Shown one piece after another: positions 19,590 through 30,096 of a stretch of 64,000 bases of DNA. The translations under genes were made by a program, and so were the position numbers. The stretch comes from Nectonema munidae. Lineage: Eukaryota > Nematomorpha > Nectonematoida > Nectonematidae. The stretch is from contig JAUIRK010000256.1 in assembly GCA_030549495.1 (NCBI GenBank), positions 124,001-188,000 of the forward strand. Reading direction: 5' to 3'. The stretch's first letter is position 1. Every line of letters starts with the position of its first letter. The notes below the pieces were generated by a model. That model saw only the letters and a list, made by a program, of their open reading frames with translations. It searched no databases and was not told the DNA's origin.

Positions 19590-22500
19590 GTTTATGCTCA
19601 AACCGAGTAAAACTTCCGCACCAAAGAAAGAAAAAATGGACATGAAGAATACCATCTTTATTGCAATAAAAGAAATAATAATTATTAAACTGCCAAATTT
19701 ATGAAAAAAAAACTCTTTTATTTTATGAAGAAGATAATTAATTTAATTAAAAGTGTTTTGTTTTCAAAGTTCTGTTTAAAAAAAGGAGCATAAAGTTATA
19801 AAAAGTAAAAATACTCACAAAAGTTAAACAAGAGGAGAACTTTGTTGAGAAAAGAAATCACACTTAAACCGTTGTTAACGCGGCAATGTATAGTTACCCT
19901 TTACATTAGAAACGGCGATACGACAATGTCAGGAAGGGTATTAAGGTGATACAAGGAACACGATTCAGAAAAATAGAGGAAAACATGCTCGCTTTAGCGT
20001 ATTAAATAGCAAGTTAGTAAATACTAGGTTTTCGCCAATTCCAGACCTTTAATATTTTGACCTAAGTAAAACAAATTATTATGAGTCTTAATAGAGAAGC
20101 GTAATTCGTTTATCTAAAGCTAGATGTTCTCCAATCGCAACATTGAGACAATAAGTATCTGAAATATCTAAAAGAAAAATGTTAAAAAATTGGGCCAAAC
20201 TTTTTAACGAAAGAAAAAGGAAAATACCAAAATCCTAGCGGACATTTGCAACCAATAAAATGATATTTTTCTAATGTTAAAACACCTAAACTCCATAAAA
20301 TACAGTAAAACGGATGCTCACTCACACGAGCATTCAAAGGAATATATTCGAATGCCATTAAATAGTTCTTAGAAATTCAATAGAGCACAAACTTACAGGA
20401 AATAAAGTAACATCCAAAAAAATTGTCAAAAAGTATGCGGGTTTTGGTGAAATGTCATTTGGCCTAAATGTCTATTCGCCAAATATCCAACCACGGACTA
20501 ATCATCTACCAATAAAACTCACTGTCATTAAGTAAATTTAAAAGATATAAAATAATTTATGACTGGTCAAATGTCATTTTTGCAATTATTATTAATTTTG
20601 GGCAAAGTTAAATAACGCAATCGAGAAAATTCCTTGCCACAAAAAAATAAATGCTAATTAGACTCAAGGCATACCAACACAAATGGTATGTAAAACTTTG
20701 TCACATATCTCCCATTAAAAGTGATCAATGCCGTCAATTGATGCTCGCGGATCTTTTTTATTCCAGACTTGATATAAGAAACATGTAATACGAATGTATC
20801 CCGTGGTCTTTTCGAGTGAAGTTAATTCATATATGCAATCAAATCTGCGAAATGCATCAATTGGCAAACTTGTTTTAGATTAACTAAATATGTATAAAGG
20901 TTATGTTTATCAACTATATATATAAATAGTTTGCCAATTAAGTGAATAATAATAGTAGAGAAAAATATTGATTTCATCCAGAAGATTACAAAGAAGAACT
21001 TCAAGGCATGATGTTTGTGTCATATTTTTCTGAAATACTTTATAACACAAATTCTTTGCCAGATTATAATTATGAATGTGAAAAGGTGTGAGATGAAATC
21101 GTGTATCGGAAGATTTGGATTTGAATTCCATTCAAATTAAAAAGATATACCATTTGAAATTTTAATGATATAGAGATAAGAATGAAATCAAAATTTATAT
21201 TCTTTTGTTATTTTCTATGTTTCAGCCAGACAGACAAAAGACTTTCATACAATTCATTTGTTTCTTCTCTCAAAATTTTTAAAATATTTCAAAGAATAGG
21301 ATGCACCAAGGTACACACGTGTTGAAGGTAGCGCTTTATATCAGTACGGAGGTGAGATAGTCTTGTAGCGTGGAGATAAAAAGTGCAAATTGCAAAGCGT
21401 AATGGTTGCCAACACTTTAAACAAGTTAGTGTAACACCTGTGTTTATATTTTAACCTTCAAATCATTTATACGTTGTGAAAATTCTTTTTAAAATGCTAT
21501 CTTCTATTCTAAAAAATCTAACACCATTTTTTTTATAGAAAATTTTGACATTTTAATTAAAAACACAAATTCTCCACAAAAAATTATTCACAAACATCAG
21601 GCTTTCAAAAAGGGAATGCTATACTTTTTGCCGCAGACTTTTGGGATCGGAATTTTTAGCGCTAAAATTATCATTAAAAAAATTTGTATTTTTAATGTTA
21701 TTAACTTCAGTAAAAAATACTAACACCCAACTTCCGCTATATATCATATTTTATTTTTAATAATTATTGTTTTAAGGTAACATTTGTATATGCACGTACA
21801 TATGTACAATATTTGAAAGATGTTGGGTATAATATAATATAATATATGCTCATAAAATCGTTCATAATTTTAAAATCAATTTTTAATACATAATCAAATA
21901 ATATTTTTAGCTTAACTTTTTTCAATTCATTTTTGTTTTTTTCACGTTTATGTGAAATTTCTCATTCTTTTTAATTGGTTGGTTTTTATAGATTCAGTGT
22001 TTGGCTATCGTGCTATTAAAATATGTCATTTTAGGGAGTTGAGAATAATGACGTTTTTGATTTATAATGTCTAATGAAAATGCATTTTGCTTAATTGGCA
22101 ATCAGAATGTATCATTTTGCTTTGTTTGATTTAAGACTAATGATAATTATTGCCATATGTAGTGGCATATGTTGATAGGGTTGCGTTTTTCGTTTGGGTG
22201 AATCGTAATTTTAGTGGATTGATGAATCTGGTGTCAATCAATTTTTTAATATTGTAATGTTTGAATATATTTAAATTTGTTTTATTTGAATATTCAACAA
22301 TTGTGATGATGAAATCAATTTTTCCATTATTTTATTTGATCGCCAAAAAGTTTCGTACCCAAAGGGACTGCGTCAAAACATATAGTGCCCAAAGCCAAAA
22401 TGTCTGTGCTAGAATGCCCGATCCAAAAAGTCTATGATCCTTCCAACAGGGATCCTAGTGGAACCCCGGGGATTCTTGGCGAATTTGGAAGAAAACGTTT

Positions 22501-23517
22501 CTGAAGAATTTATATGTTGATCCACATTATTATTTGAGTGGGGTGGGGTTTGTTAATTTACTTCACAGAATGTTGCTGTTATTCCTACATCACTAATGTC
22601 TTCTTTGCCATATGGAAACATTTATTGTGACAGTGATGTGCTAAGCTCTCACATAAATGACTTAAACTATTTAAAATAGAATTATTATTCTAATTAAATT
22701 GCTTGAAATTATGTTTATGTATCATTCACCCATATGCTAAGGAATAATAAATTTTATAAATAAAAAAAAATGCAAACTTTGAGTAAAAAAAACTTCTGAG
22801 CAAACTATAAATACTCCTTCGTGTTTGTTCGAATTTAAATTTAACATACTACGAATATACCTTGTTTTGCAAGGATTAAAGAAATTCATTTTTGCATTTA
22901 GACTTGTTCTTTAAATAAAGTTTATTATTTTTACAAATACGTCCTTTTCTAGAAATTACAATGATGGCTAATTTTTACCCATGGTTGTACTTTACCATAT
23001 AATCTTTTCGACATACGAGATACGATAAGAGGGATCGTCTCTTTACAAGTTCCTTACTTCATGATTGCATCCTTTATACGCACACTTACTCAAAAATCCT
23101 TGATCGAGTTTTAAGAAAAACAAAGTAATGAAGGTATAGATCGGAGAAATCTTGTAGAGCTAAAAGGAAAATTCAATCAAAATAAAGGAAGAATAACGCC
23201 TAACAAACACCGTCTAATGATGGAATAATCGTAAGCACATACACATCAAAAAAGATGGTGTGTGTTGGAGAGTGGTGGTGGTAAATCATGAAAAGAGACG
23301 AACGTTTAAATTTTCCAAATTTCGTTACAATTCTGTGGAAAGCAAGCAAAGCATGCGTTGATAATGATGAGCATCATTCGACTTAGGCTCGACACTCTCA
23401 TGCACATGCAAACACTCCCTCCCCATACACGTGATACGGATAAGGATAATGCAAAATTTCAACGCAACTAATAAATAGCATATTCCATTCTTACGTGAAT
23501 ATAAAAGATAAAAAGGG
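19590..23517. other. Intergenic region upstream of MINPP1
   Basis: Apart from the MITE at 20249 no element with clear ends was delimited. About 22340-22440 has phrases such as CGCCAAAAAGTTTCGTACCC and CCAAAATGTCTGTGC that resemble termini of the GACATTTGGCC family. A TAATATAATATAATATA microsatellite lies at about 21830. No open frame with a recognisable product. Confidence 0.4.
20249..20506 (+). mobile_element. Palindromic GACATTTGGCC-type element, copy 1 (partial)
   Basis: The internal segment (AATGATATTTTTCTAATGTT, then AAAATACAGTAAAACGGATG) matches 28537-28605. The end segment (TTGGTGAAATGTCATTTGGC and TTCGCCAAATATCC) matches the right end of the 28421 element. It is a shorter relative of that family. 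Confidence 0.55.
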
Positions 23518-23554
23518 TATATAAGAAGTTTGATTGTATCAAGTCTTTCATTAC
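23518..23554 (+). promoter_or_regulatory. MINPP1 core promoter: TATA box and initiator
   Basis: TATATAAG at 23518-23525 is followed at TATA-to-start distance by TCATTAC (A near 23550), close to the arthropod initiator TCA(G/T)T(T/C). The ATG is at 23592, giving a 5' UTR of about 42 bases. The transcription start is inferred from spacing, not observed. Confidence 0.6.
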
Positions 23555-23591
23555 TCCACGTTGTTTTCATCTTGTTGCATCCTTTTAGAAA

Positions 23592-26500
23592 ATGGGCATA
23601 TCATCATTCATCAGATTTTGTCTTCCATTCCTAATCCTTACTTCCTTGACTGAAAGCGATGTGAAAACGCGAGTAAATGATCAGTTCAAATTCATTTTAT
23701 CTCATCTAGCAACGGAAACACCGTATGTAAGCGTCATCAAACAAGATATACAGTATGATAAGAGTTGTGAGTTGCTGCAAGTTCAATTATACGGCCGGCA
23801 TGGAACAAGAAATCCTGCTGAATCCCAAGCCAGGGATATATCCAATCTTCAGTACAAAATTAAAAATGGTGGCATTTCCTTGAACAAAGAATACTCCTTT
23901 GCCAAAAACATTGACTACTTATTCAATAAAGACACCTTTATCGAGAAAATGCTGGTGGATGTGGGAAAGGAGGAATGGTTCGACATTGGAGCAAGAGCAA
24001 GAGAAAGGTACTTGGAGAGAAATCATCTACCATTCGCCAATAACATCTTGGTTTCCAGTTCGGATGCGCAAAGAACGAAGGACAGTGCAGGAGCTTTCTT
24101 GGATGGATTTGGTGCGGGCAGCCAAGAAATAGTGGAAAAGCCAGAGATAAATAAAGCAGATTCCAACTGCCCCAAATACGAGTACATTGCAAATTTTTCA
24201 TTTGATTGCGAAAACAAGAACGAAAACAGGACAAAGTGTAACAATCGCGTCTACAACATTTACTTTGAGCAGGGTTTGTGGAGGAAAACTCGCTTTCCTT
24301 CCCTCTACAGACAATTTAAGGAGCGTGCGTGTAAGAACTCTTCCAGCTTTTGCTTCAGTAAAAAAGAAATGAACACTCTGTTTGATTGGTGCTCCTTTTC
24401 TACAGCTCTCGAAGTCAGCATTTCGCCGTGCCTATTTTTCGCCAAAAACGATTTCTACTACTACGAATACTCCAAAGACATTGAAGAAATGGCCGAAAGT
24501 AAGTTCCACATATTTTCTCCACGTTTTATGCGGGAGGAACATTTTTCGAATAGTCATTTTAAATTTACGAGTAAATGTAAGCGTTCTGTTAATAAAATCA
24601 CTATCTTAATTTGGTAGATAGCCAAAATCCCCGAAAACAATGGTAGCAGTGAATTTAGTTTTCGGCGATTTTGGTAGAGGGCATTTTTGTTTTCGGGGAT
24701 TTTGACTTGCAACCTTTTAATATTGATCTTTTCCATTTCAGCCAAGAAATCATGGCTGTTAGCTTTTTGAACATTCAGTGTCAATCAATTTTTTGAACAT
24801 TCAGTGTCAATCAATGAACATCATATTACTTGATAAACTTTTTTACTAAAAATTTTTCAAATCATTTCGTACTATGGGACAGCTACGTTATCTTGAATGG
24901 AGGATTGGGGAGGGGGTGGCGTGCACCTGCATGAAAGGTGAAGCCCCACCATCTAAAAAATGAAATATATCTACGTACAAATATTTATTCTAAAAATATA
25001 AAGCAAACAATTAATGCAATGATAGAGAAAAATAGTGAAATCATTCGGAGGGGGGGGCGGAGGACAAATCGTTTATTATTGTCAAGATGAACCTTCTACT
25101 TGTAATAAGGAAGTAAATTTATGATAAAAAAAACTTGTAAAGTGTCGTATGAGAAGTGAAATTAAGAAATATAGTCCATAATAACATCAGAAATGGGAAC
25201 AAAGAAATTGAGACAAGTAGATAAATGAGCTCATAAGCAAAAAGAGCACAATTGTTGTGAACACCATTTGTTACTTTAATTTCAGACAAAGGGTGTAGTA
25301 GTGCCCCATTTGGCAGTTCTAAAAAATTCTCTCCACGTTACTCTGTTAGAGTGTGTGTATCATACAAAATTTAATTTGGGTAAAGAACTTGAAAAATTTG
25401 GAAACCAAAAGTTCAGATTTAATCGTGTCAAGCAGCCCACAAATCATTCAGACTTCACGTTTTTAAAGATCAAATATCGTGATTATCCATAGTAAAAAAG
25501 TGGATGTGTTGATCTAAAGAAAGAAATGAAATTATTTGAAGTGACTGGAAAGAGGACTGAGAACCTTGGATTGCTCTACCCGTCTTTGCTAGCAATTAAA
25601 GCGAGTAGCGTAGAATCGGAAAGGGCTTTACCTGCTGTGCTGGATATTTTATTTCAAAAATTTGCTCTCAGTTAGCTCCGGAGACATTCGTTGCATTATC
25701 ATCTTAATAACAAATAAAGGCATTTCTTTTAATACATGAATAATTTTTAATTATAAGTGAATTTAAAAAAGATATTGTTTTATTTGATCTGCAAGATTCA
25801 GGAATAAACGTTTGCTCTTTGTTTAAAATTTTAATTCTGTTAGAAGAAATATAAAATATGCTTAACAGAAAGTTGTTTTCGTGGACACCCTATAAAAAAT
25901 GCATTTAAAAAAATTAATTAAACGGCCAGAGTCGACTTTATAAAAATAAAATCGTCTGGGCTTATCAATGCTCTTTAATACAAATCTTCGGGCTTTAGAT
26001 TAGATATCGTCTGATTATTCTGGTCGTTAACGGGTTAATAAAATTAAAAGCTGTAAAAACAAGTAAGATATATTGCTGTCGGTAATTTATCGGTAATTCA
26101 AAAGTTCGGTAATGTTTACACCCTAGTTTGGATTGGGCTGAACTTGAAAATGGCAAATTCAGCACTCTCCACGTCGCAATGTTGTCTACCTAGGGATAGT
26201 CAACTGGACCTAAAAAACGGTTATACATGGTTCAATATTTTAAAGGCTTTTTCACCTTTGTGGGTTTCTTTGGCCTAGAAATTGTGTTCCCAGGATTTGT
26301 TTGAAATCTCCCGCAAATTTGAAACGTACAAAAATTAGTTTAAAAAGACTTTTTCAAGGGGGATTTTGTCCAGGGGAGGTTTTGTCCTACCTCCAAATTT
26401 TCCTACTCGAATAATATTAACCCGTTGATTTAATGATTATAATACTCTCCATTAGTTCCACCCTTTTTAGAACCTCTCCCCCTTCTATTTTCTGAAAACG

Positions 26501-27375
26501 CCATTACATATTAGGATTAGAGCATTGCTCGCTTGCTTAAAATGAAGTATCGATCGCCTATAATATAGTTTGTATAATGCAAATTGTGTTACCTGATATA
26601 GACTTCGATTACTGTAAAGTTATTGCTGAGTTTTCAAAATTTAAGCATGCAATAAATTTATAAACAAATTTTTTTTAATTATTATTTTTAAATATCTTGT
26701 ATTTGACATATATATTTTTAAACTCCTCACGCTAAAATAATTTTTTGAATACGCTATTGGATATATCTCTCTGACTATTCATTCCTAAACCCTCAAAAGC
26801 TCCTTTTTTAAGTCTAGCATTAAAAAGTAGACTACAAATTGAGAATTTATCATATTTTAAATATTAATTTTATGTATATTAAATATACATGTTGTTAAAA
26901 TTAATTAAAAAAATTTCTTTTAGGTTATCCTATACTTGCTTGTAGATACCTTAAAGATGTTCTGAAATGGTTGAAGCCTATCAAAGAAAATAGATTGGCA
27001 AATGCTGTGAATTATAATTTGAACTTTGGTCATTCGGAAACCTTGTATCCAATCATCCTAGCTCTGCGCTTGTTTCCAAAAGTGAATTATCGCGCAAACA
27101 ACTACGATCCTAAAAGGACCATAAGATCGTCATTGGTCACACCCTTTGCAGCGAATCTCTTCATGGAAGTTTTCTCTTGTGGCAAAGAGGGAAAGCGATA
27201 TATCAGATTCATACTAAATGACAAAGTTGTTAAGCCAGCTCTTTGCGATTTCTACGAATATTGTGACTTTGACTTTGTGTATAATTATGTAAGCAATTTT
27301 ACGAACAATTGCTACTTAAATCTCAAATGTTCCATGTTTTTTGAAGATGCCGCATTAAACATCTACAAGGCATAA
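23592..27375 (+). CDS. MINPP1: Multiple inositol polyphosphate phosphatase, two exons
   Basis: Exons 23592-24498 and 26924-27375 join in phase 1 (A|GT gives Ser) to 452 residues, near the usual 450-490. Residues 1-22 are a signal peptide (basic start, hydrophobic L-P-F-L-I-L core), so the enzyme enters the secretory pathway. The histidine-phosphatase active-site motif R-H-G-T-R-N-P is at residues 69-75 (R-H-G-T-R-Y-P in vertebrates). The proton-donor motif G-H-S-E-T-L-Y-P follows at about 338 (usually H-A-E). The family removes phosphates, mainly the 3-phosphate, from higher inositol phosphates such as InsP6/InsP5, in the ER lumen or outside cells. Several cysteines and N-x-S/T sites agree with secretion. 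No C-terminal KDEL-like retention signal: it ends N-I-Y-K-A. The 2.4-kb intron holds a hAT remnant, a TTAA MITE and a small palindrome. No breaks seen; likely functional. Confidence 0.9.
24622..24704. repeat. Small inverted-repeat element in the MINPP1 intron
   Basis: CCAAAATCCCCGAAAAC at 24622-24638 is the exact complement of GTTTTCGGGGATTTTG at 24689-24704. A third related piece, TTTTCGGCGATTTTGGTAGA, lies between them. A possible mini-MITE of about 85 bases; no other copy in the window. Confidence 0.5.
24762..24816 (+). repeat. Tandem duplication, about 26-base unit
   Basis: TTTTTGAACATTCAGTGTCA followed by ATCAA occurs twice in direct succession. A local duplication in the MINPP1 intron, with no sign of function. 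Confidence 0.6.
25555..26126 (+). mobile_element. hAT transposon remnant in the MINPP1 intron
   Basis: The frame at about 25561-25720 encodes the hAT C-terminal dimerisation region: L-L-A-I-K-A-S-S-V-E-S-E-R-A-L-P-A, with one stop before R-R-H-S-L and L-N-N-K. The S-V-E-S-E-R-A core is diagnostic. The right terminus is probably at 26126, minus strand CTAGGGTGTAAACATTACCG followed by repeated TTACCGA, a known hAT-type end. A TTAA MITE (25919-26034) is inserted between. The left end is not delimited; AAAGGGTGTAGTAGTGCCCC near 25287 is a candidate. The transposase is broken and mostly lost. Confidence 0.65.
25919..26034 (+). mobile_element. TTAA MITE, copy 3
   Basis: It matches the reference from AACGGCCAGAGTCGACTTTA to GTCGTTAACGGG with TTAA after it. 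The central palindrome is reduced by a deletion. It lies inside the hAT remnant in the MINPP1 intron, so it is younger than that remnant. Confidence 0.7.
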
Positions 27376-27379
27376 TAAA
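27374..27379 (+). terminator. MINPP1 poly(A) signal overlapping the stop codon
   Basis: AATAAA at 27374-27379 shares its first two bases with the TAA stop (27373-27375). A T/G-rich stretch (TTTGTTGCATATTTTC) follows. If used, the 3' UTR would be only about 20-30 bases. Confidence 0.5.
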
Positions 27380-27380
27380 A

Positions 27381-28420
27381 ATTTGTTGCATATTTTCTAA
27401 AATCTATGTGAACCATTTTTATTTCTTCTTTTAATTTATTTATCAAAGCAGAATGATTGCATTAATATTCTGGATATCTTATGCTTCGCTTAATCAAATA
27501 TTGCTAAACAAAAGCTCACTTTTACTTGGCTCACACTGAACGGCTTCAAAAGTGCCTAACACAAATTCAAAATGCCTAAACGAATCAACGCCTCGTATTA
27601 GCATATAAGCATAACCACGAGCGCTTGCAAGCACACGTCAAACAGCGCGCAGAAATCCAAAGTGTGTAAAATCTGCAATCAAATATCAAAAGAATAAGCT
27701 AAAAATAGTTTCTGTTTGAAAGGGCAAATAAATAAATAAAATAAATCAAAACCTAAAATTTATAAATTATCTAAAATTAAGGTTTTACTCGAAGTTCAAA
27801 GATTTGAGGAAAAAAGAAAAATATTATATATTTTTTATTTAAAAATAGACCTAATTTTTCATTAAAAAAGATTTTATATTGTCTCATGACATCTGAAGGA
27901 AAAAAAAGCTTATCCGATTCAATACTAGGATGGAATGGGGGAATCAATCATTTTAAGCTATATATTAAAACATGTTCCATTCCTTCCAATGATTATAAAA
28001 ATGAAATCATCTTTTTTTAGTTTGTTTGTGAAATATAAGAGGCATTGCAACATTCTTAAAACTTGCTCTTTCTTTGTTATCTTATAAAAATTTTTACAAA
28101 ATCTCGATTATATATACAAAAAGTTGATCTATTAAAAAATTGGAATCTCCTAAAAAAAACATCCACCCCAATGATAAAACTTTGTTTCAAATGAAGAAAT
28201 TCCACCCGTATTCCATCTACTAAAGGACTGCCACCCCAAAGTTACTCCCCTGAAGAACATCCACTCAAATAAACTTATTTTGTATCAACTTTGATATATA
28301 CATCTTATAAAACAAAATTTCAATACTTTAAAAAAATATTACTTATTCAAGAAAAATTCAAATAATTATAAAAAGATGAAAGTTGTAGCATGCATGCATT
28401 TATTTGTGTAATACGGTACC
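27381..28420. other. 3' flank of MINPP1, no gene
   Basis: AT-rich intergenic DNA. Around 27540-27660 is a less AT-rich stretch without an open frame. No repeat copy could be delimited. Confidence 0.4.
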
Positions 28421-28985
28421 CGGACATATGGCCGAGCAAAAACTTTACCAAACGGACATTTCACCGAATGCACATATGGAGGACGCGTATTTAACTGATA
28501 ATTTCAATACATTTTGCCATTTTTCCAAATGTATTCAACCAAAATGATCGTTTTTCTAATGTTAAAACTCAATAAAATACAGTAAAACAGATGCTCACAC
28601 AAGGCTCTTAGGGAAGTTAAACTCGATAGCAAATCAATCAGTCATGTCATAACATAACACATGTTATTTAATTTCTAGTAGATAAAATCATTCATCAAAT
28701 ATTTTGCGTATAGAAGAATAATAAAATAAAACAAAAATTACGCTGCAAATGTGCATAGAGTAGAGGCCTACGCGGGAATGGGCCATTCACGCCGGTTTGT
28801 GGGACCGGCACCAAAACTGCGGATGCTGATCATTTGTTTAAAACTTCCTGCATGACGGAGCAAAAATGGGTTCAGTATTAATACTAGGGGTTTGTTAGTC
28901 TTAGTTGTAAAATTGAGGGTATTTTAAAAAAATCGTATGAATGATATTCATTCATAGATCATATCTGATTGTATAGACTATAGAG

Positions 28986-29383
28986 CAAGGGTCGCGAACC
29001 TATGGCTCGCGAGCCAGACATGTCTCTTTTGATGACTGCATCTGGCTCTCAGATAAATTAGGTGGCCTTCAGGATAAAGGGAGGTATTGCGATAATGCTT
29101 ATCCTTCTTGCCAATTCTACACTCTCTTAATTTCGTCATCATTACGAATCACGACGACACAAATAAAGCTGATGATGATGCAGACTTTGCTTATTAATAA
29201 ATAACTTCGATAAAACAATGTTGTTTAAAATAAATTCAGAGTCTTATTATACTATAAAATTGTTGCTCTTCTTTTTCCATTTAGTTGTAATCAGTATTTA
29301 AAAATATATATGGCTCTCAGAGGATTAGATTTTAAAATATGTGTTTTTTGAGCTCTTTTAGTCAAAAAGGATCCCGGCCTCTG
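28986..29383. mobile_element. hAT MITE with perfect 8-bp target duplication
   Basis: It is flanked on both sides by CTATAGAG (28978-28985 and 29384-29391). The left terminus CAAGGGTCGCGAACC and the minus-strand right terminus CAGAGGCCGGGATCC are inverted repeats. Just inside come TATGGCTCGCGAGCCAGACA and TGCATCTGGCTCTCAGA, a subterminal layout typical of many animal hAT MITEs. No transposase. The perfect duplication shows a comparatively recent insertion into the older host element. Confidence 0.82.
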
Positions 29384-29408
29384 CTATAGAGTGTAGAGCA
29401 TCAGTAAG

Positions 29409-29427
29409 TACACCACACACACACACA
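29409..29427. repeat. (CA)n microsatellite
   Basis: A CACACACACACACAC run just right of the hAT MITE at 28986-29383. Other simple repeats in the window: AAT at about 1242-1256, GA/G-rich at 1131-1150, CATA at 53682-53697. Confidence 0.8.
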
Positions 29428-29941
29428 CTTTTGTATCATCAAAGTTCCATTTCTTTCTTTAGATAAAGTACATTTTTTTTATTAAATATAGAATTTTCGG
29501 GGTGGGTTTGGTCAAATTTTTAAAACCCACACAGGGCTCAAGTTAAGTGCACAAACTTGCAAACTCACTGGAAGTAAATCAACGTCTACAAAAGTTGTCA
29601 AATTGTATGTTCATTTTGGGTAAATGTCTCTTCGGCCAAATATTCGGTCGCGGTATAATAGAGGGTTTCTCAAAGGGTGTGTTCGTGCTCATATGATCAA
29701 GTGTGCATGATTAAATTTTATTACACCCGATTTAGACTATGAAAGTATTTAAAAACTGTTAGAGATTTTGTGATCTTTATAGCTCTTTATGTTTTATTTT
29801 AAATGTCAAAATTTTTTAAATTTGTAAGATAAAATAATAAAAATTATAGATAAAACAAAAAATAATTTAAAAAACATATACAATGTAAAAAAACACTTAA
29901 ATGAAAAAGGAGGCACTAAAAATATAAATGGTATTACAATA

Positions 29942-30096
29942 TGGGGCGTGAGTAAGGTTAATTAAATACTGGGTTTTGATAACTCAAGGTGTTGGGTTCG
30001 ATCCTGCATCAAGCCTACTTTCTTCATAGTTCGATAAAAGCTGCGCAATTGTGCCTTCCAATGTGCAAGAAAACACCCACAGTACCTTTACCTTAC
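29942..30096 (+). repeat. tRNA-derived SINE copy C (head and body)
   Basis: Plus strand: GCGTGAGTAAGGTTAATTAA (A-box region), GATAACTCAAGG, B box GGGTTCGATCC, then the CATCAAGCCTACTTTCTTCATAG body and a CCACAGTACCTTTACCTTAC tail. A head-to-tail copy; the open frame here is incidental. Confidence 0.72.

Larger units (their letters stand above)
28421..29652 (+). mobile_element. Palindromic GACATTTGGCC-type element, copy 2, with a nested hAT MITE
   Basis: The left end, GTACCCGGACATATGGCCGA and AACGGACATTTCACC, is answered at the right end by GGTAAATGTCTCTTCGGCC and GGTCGCGGTATA in inverted order. The interior shares a block with 20249. A hAT MITE (28986-29383) is inserted in the middle with its own target duplication. 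No coding region was recognised. The superfamily is uncertain. Confidence 0.55.

Noticed and set aside
23938-24244. Open frames on both strands across the first MINPP1 exon
   Set aside because: They are shadows of the real frame, which alone carries the signal peptide and R-H-G motif.
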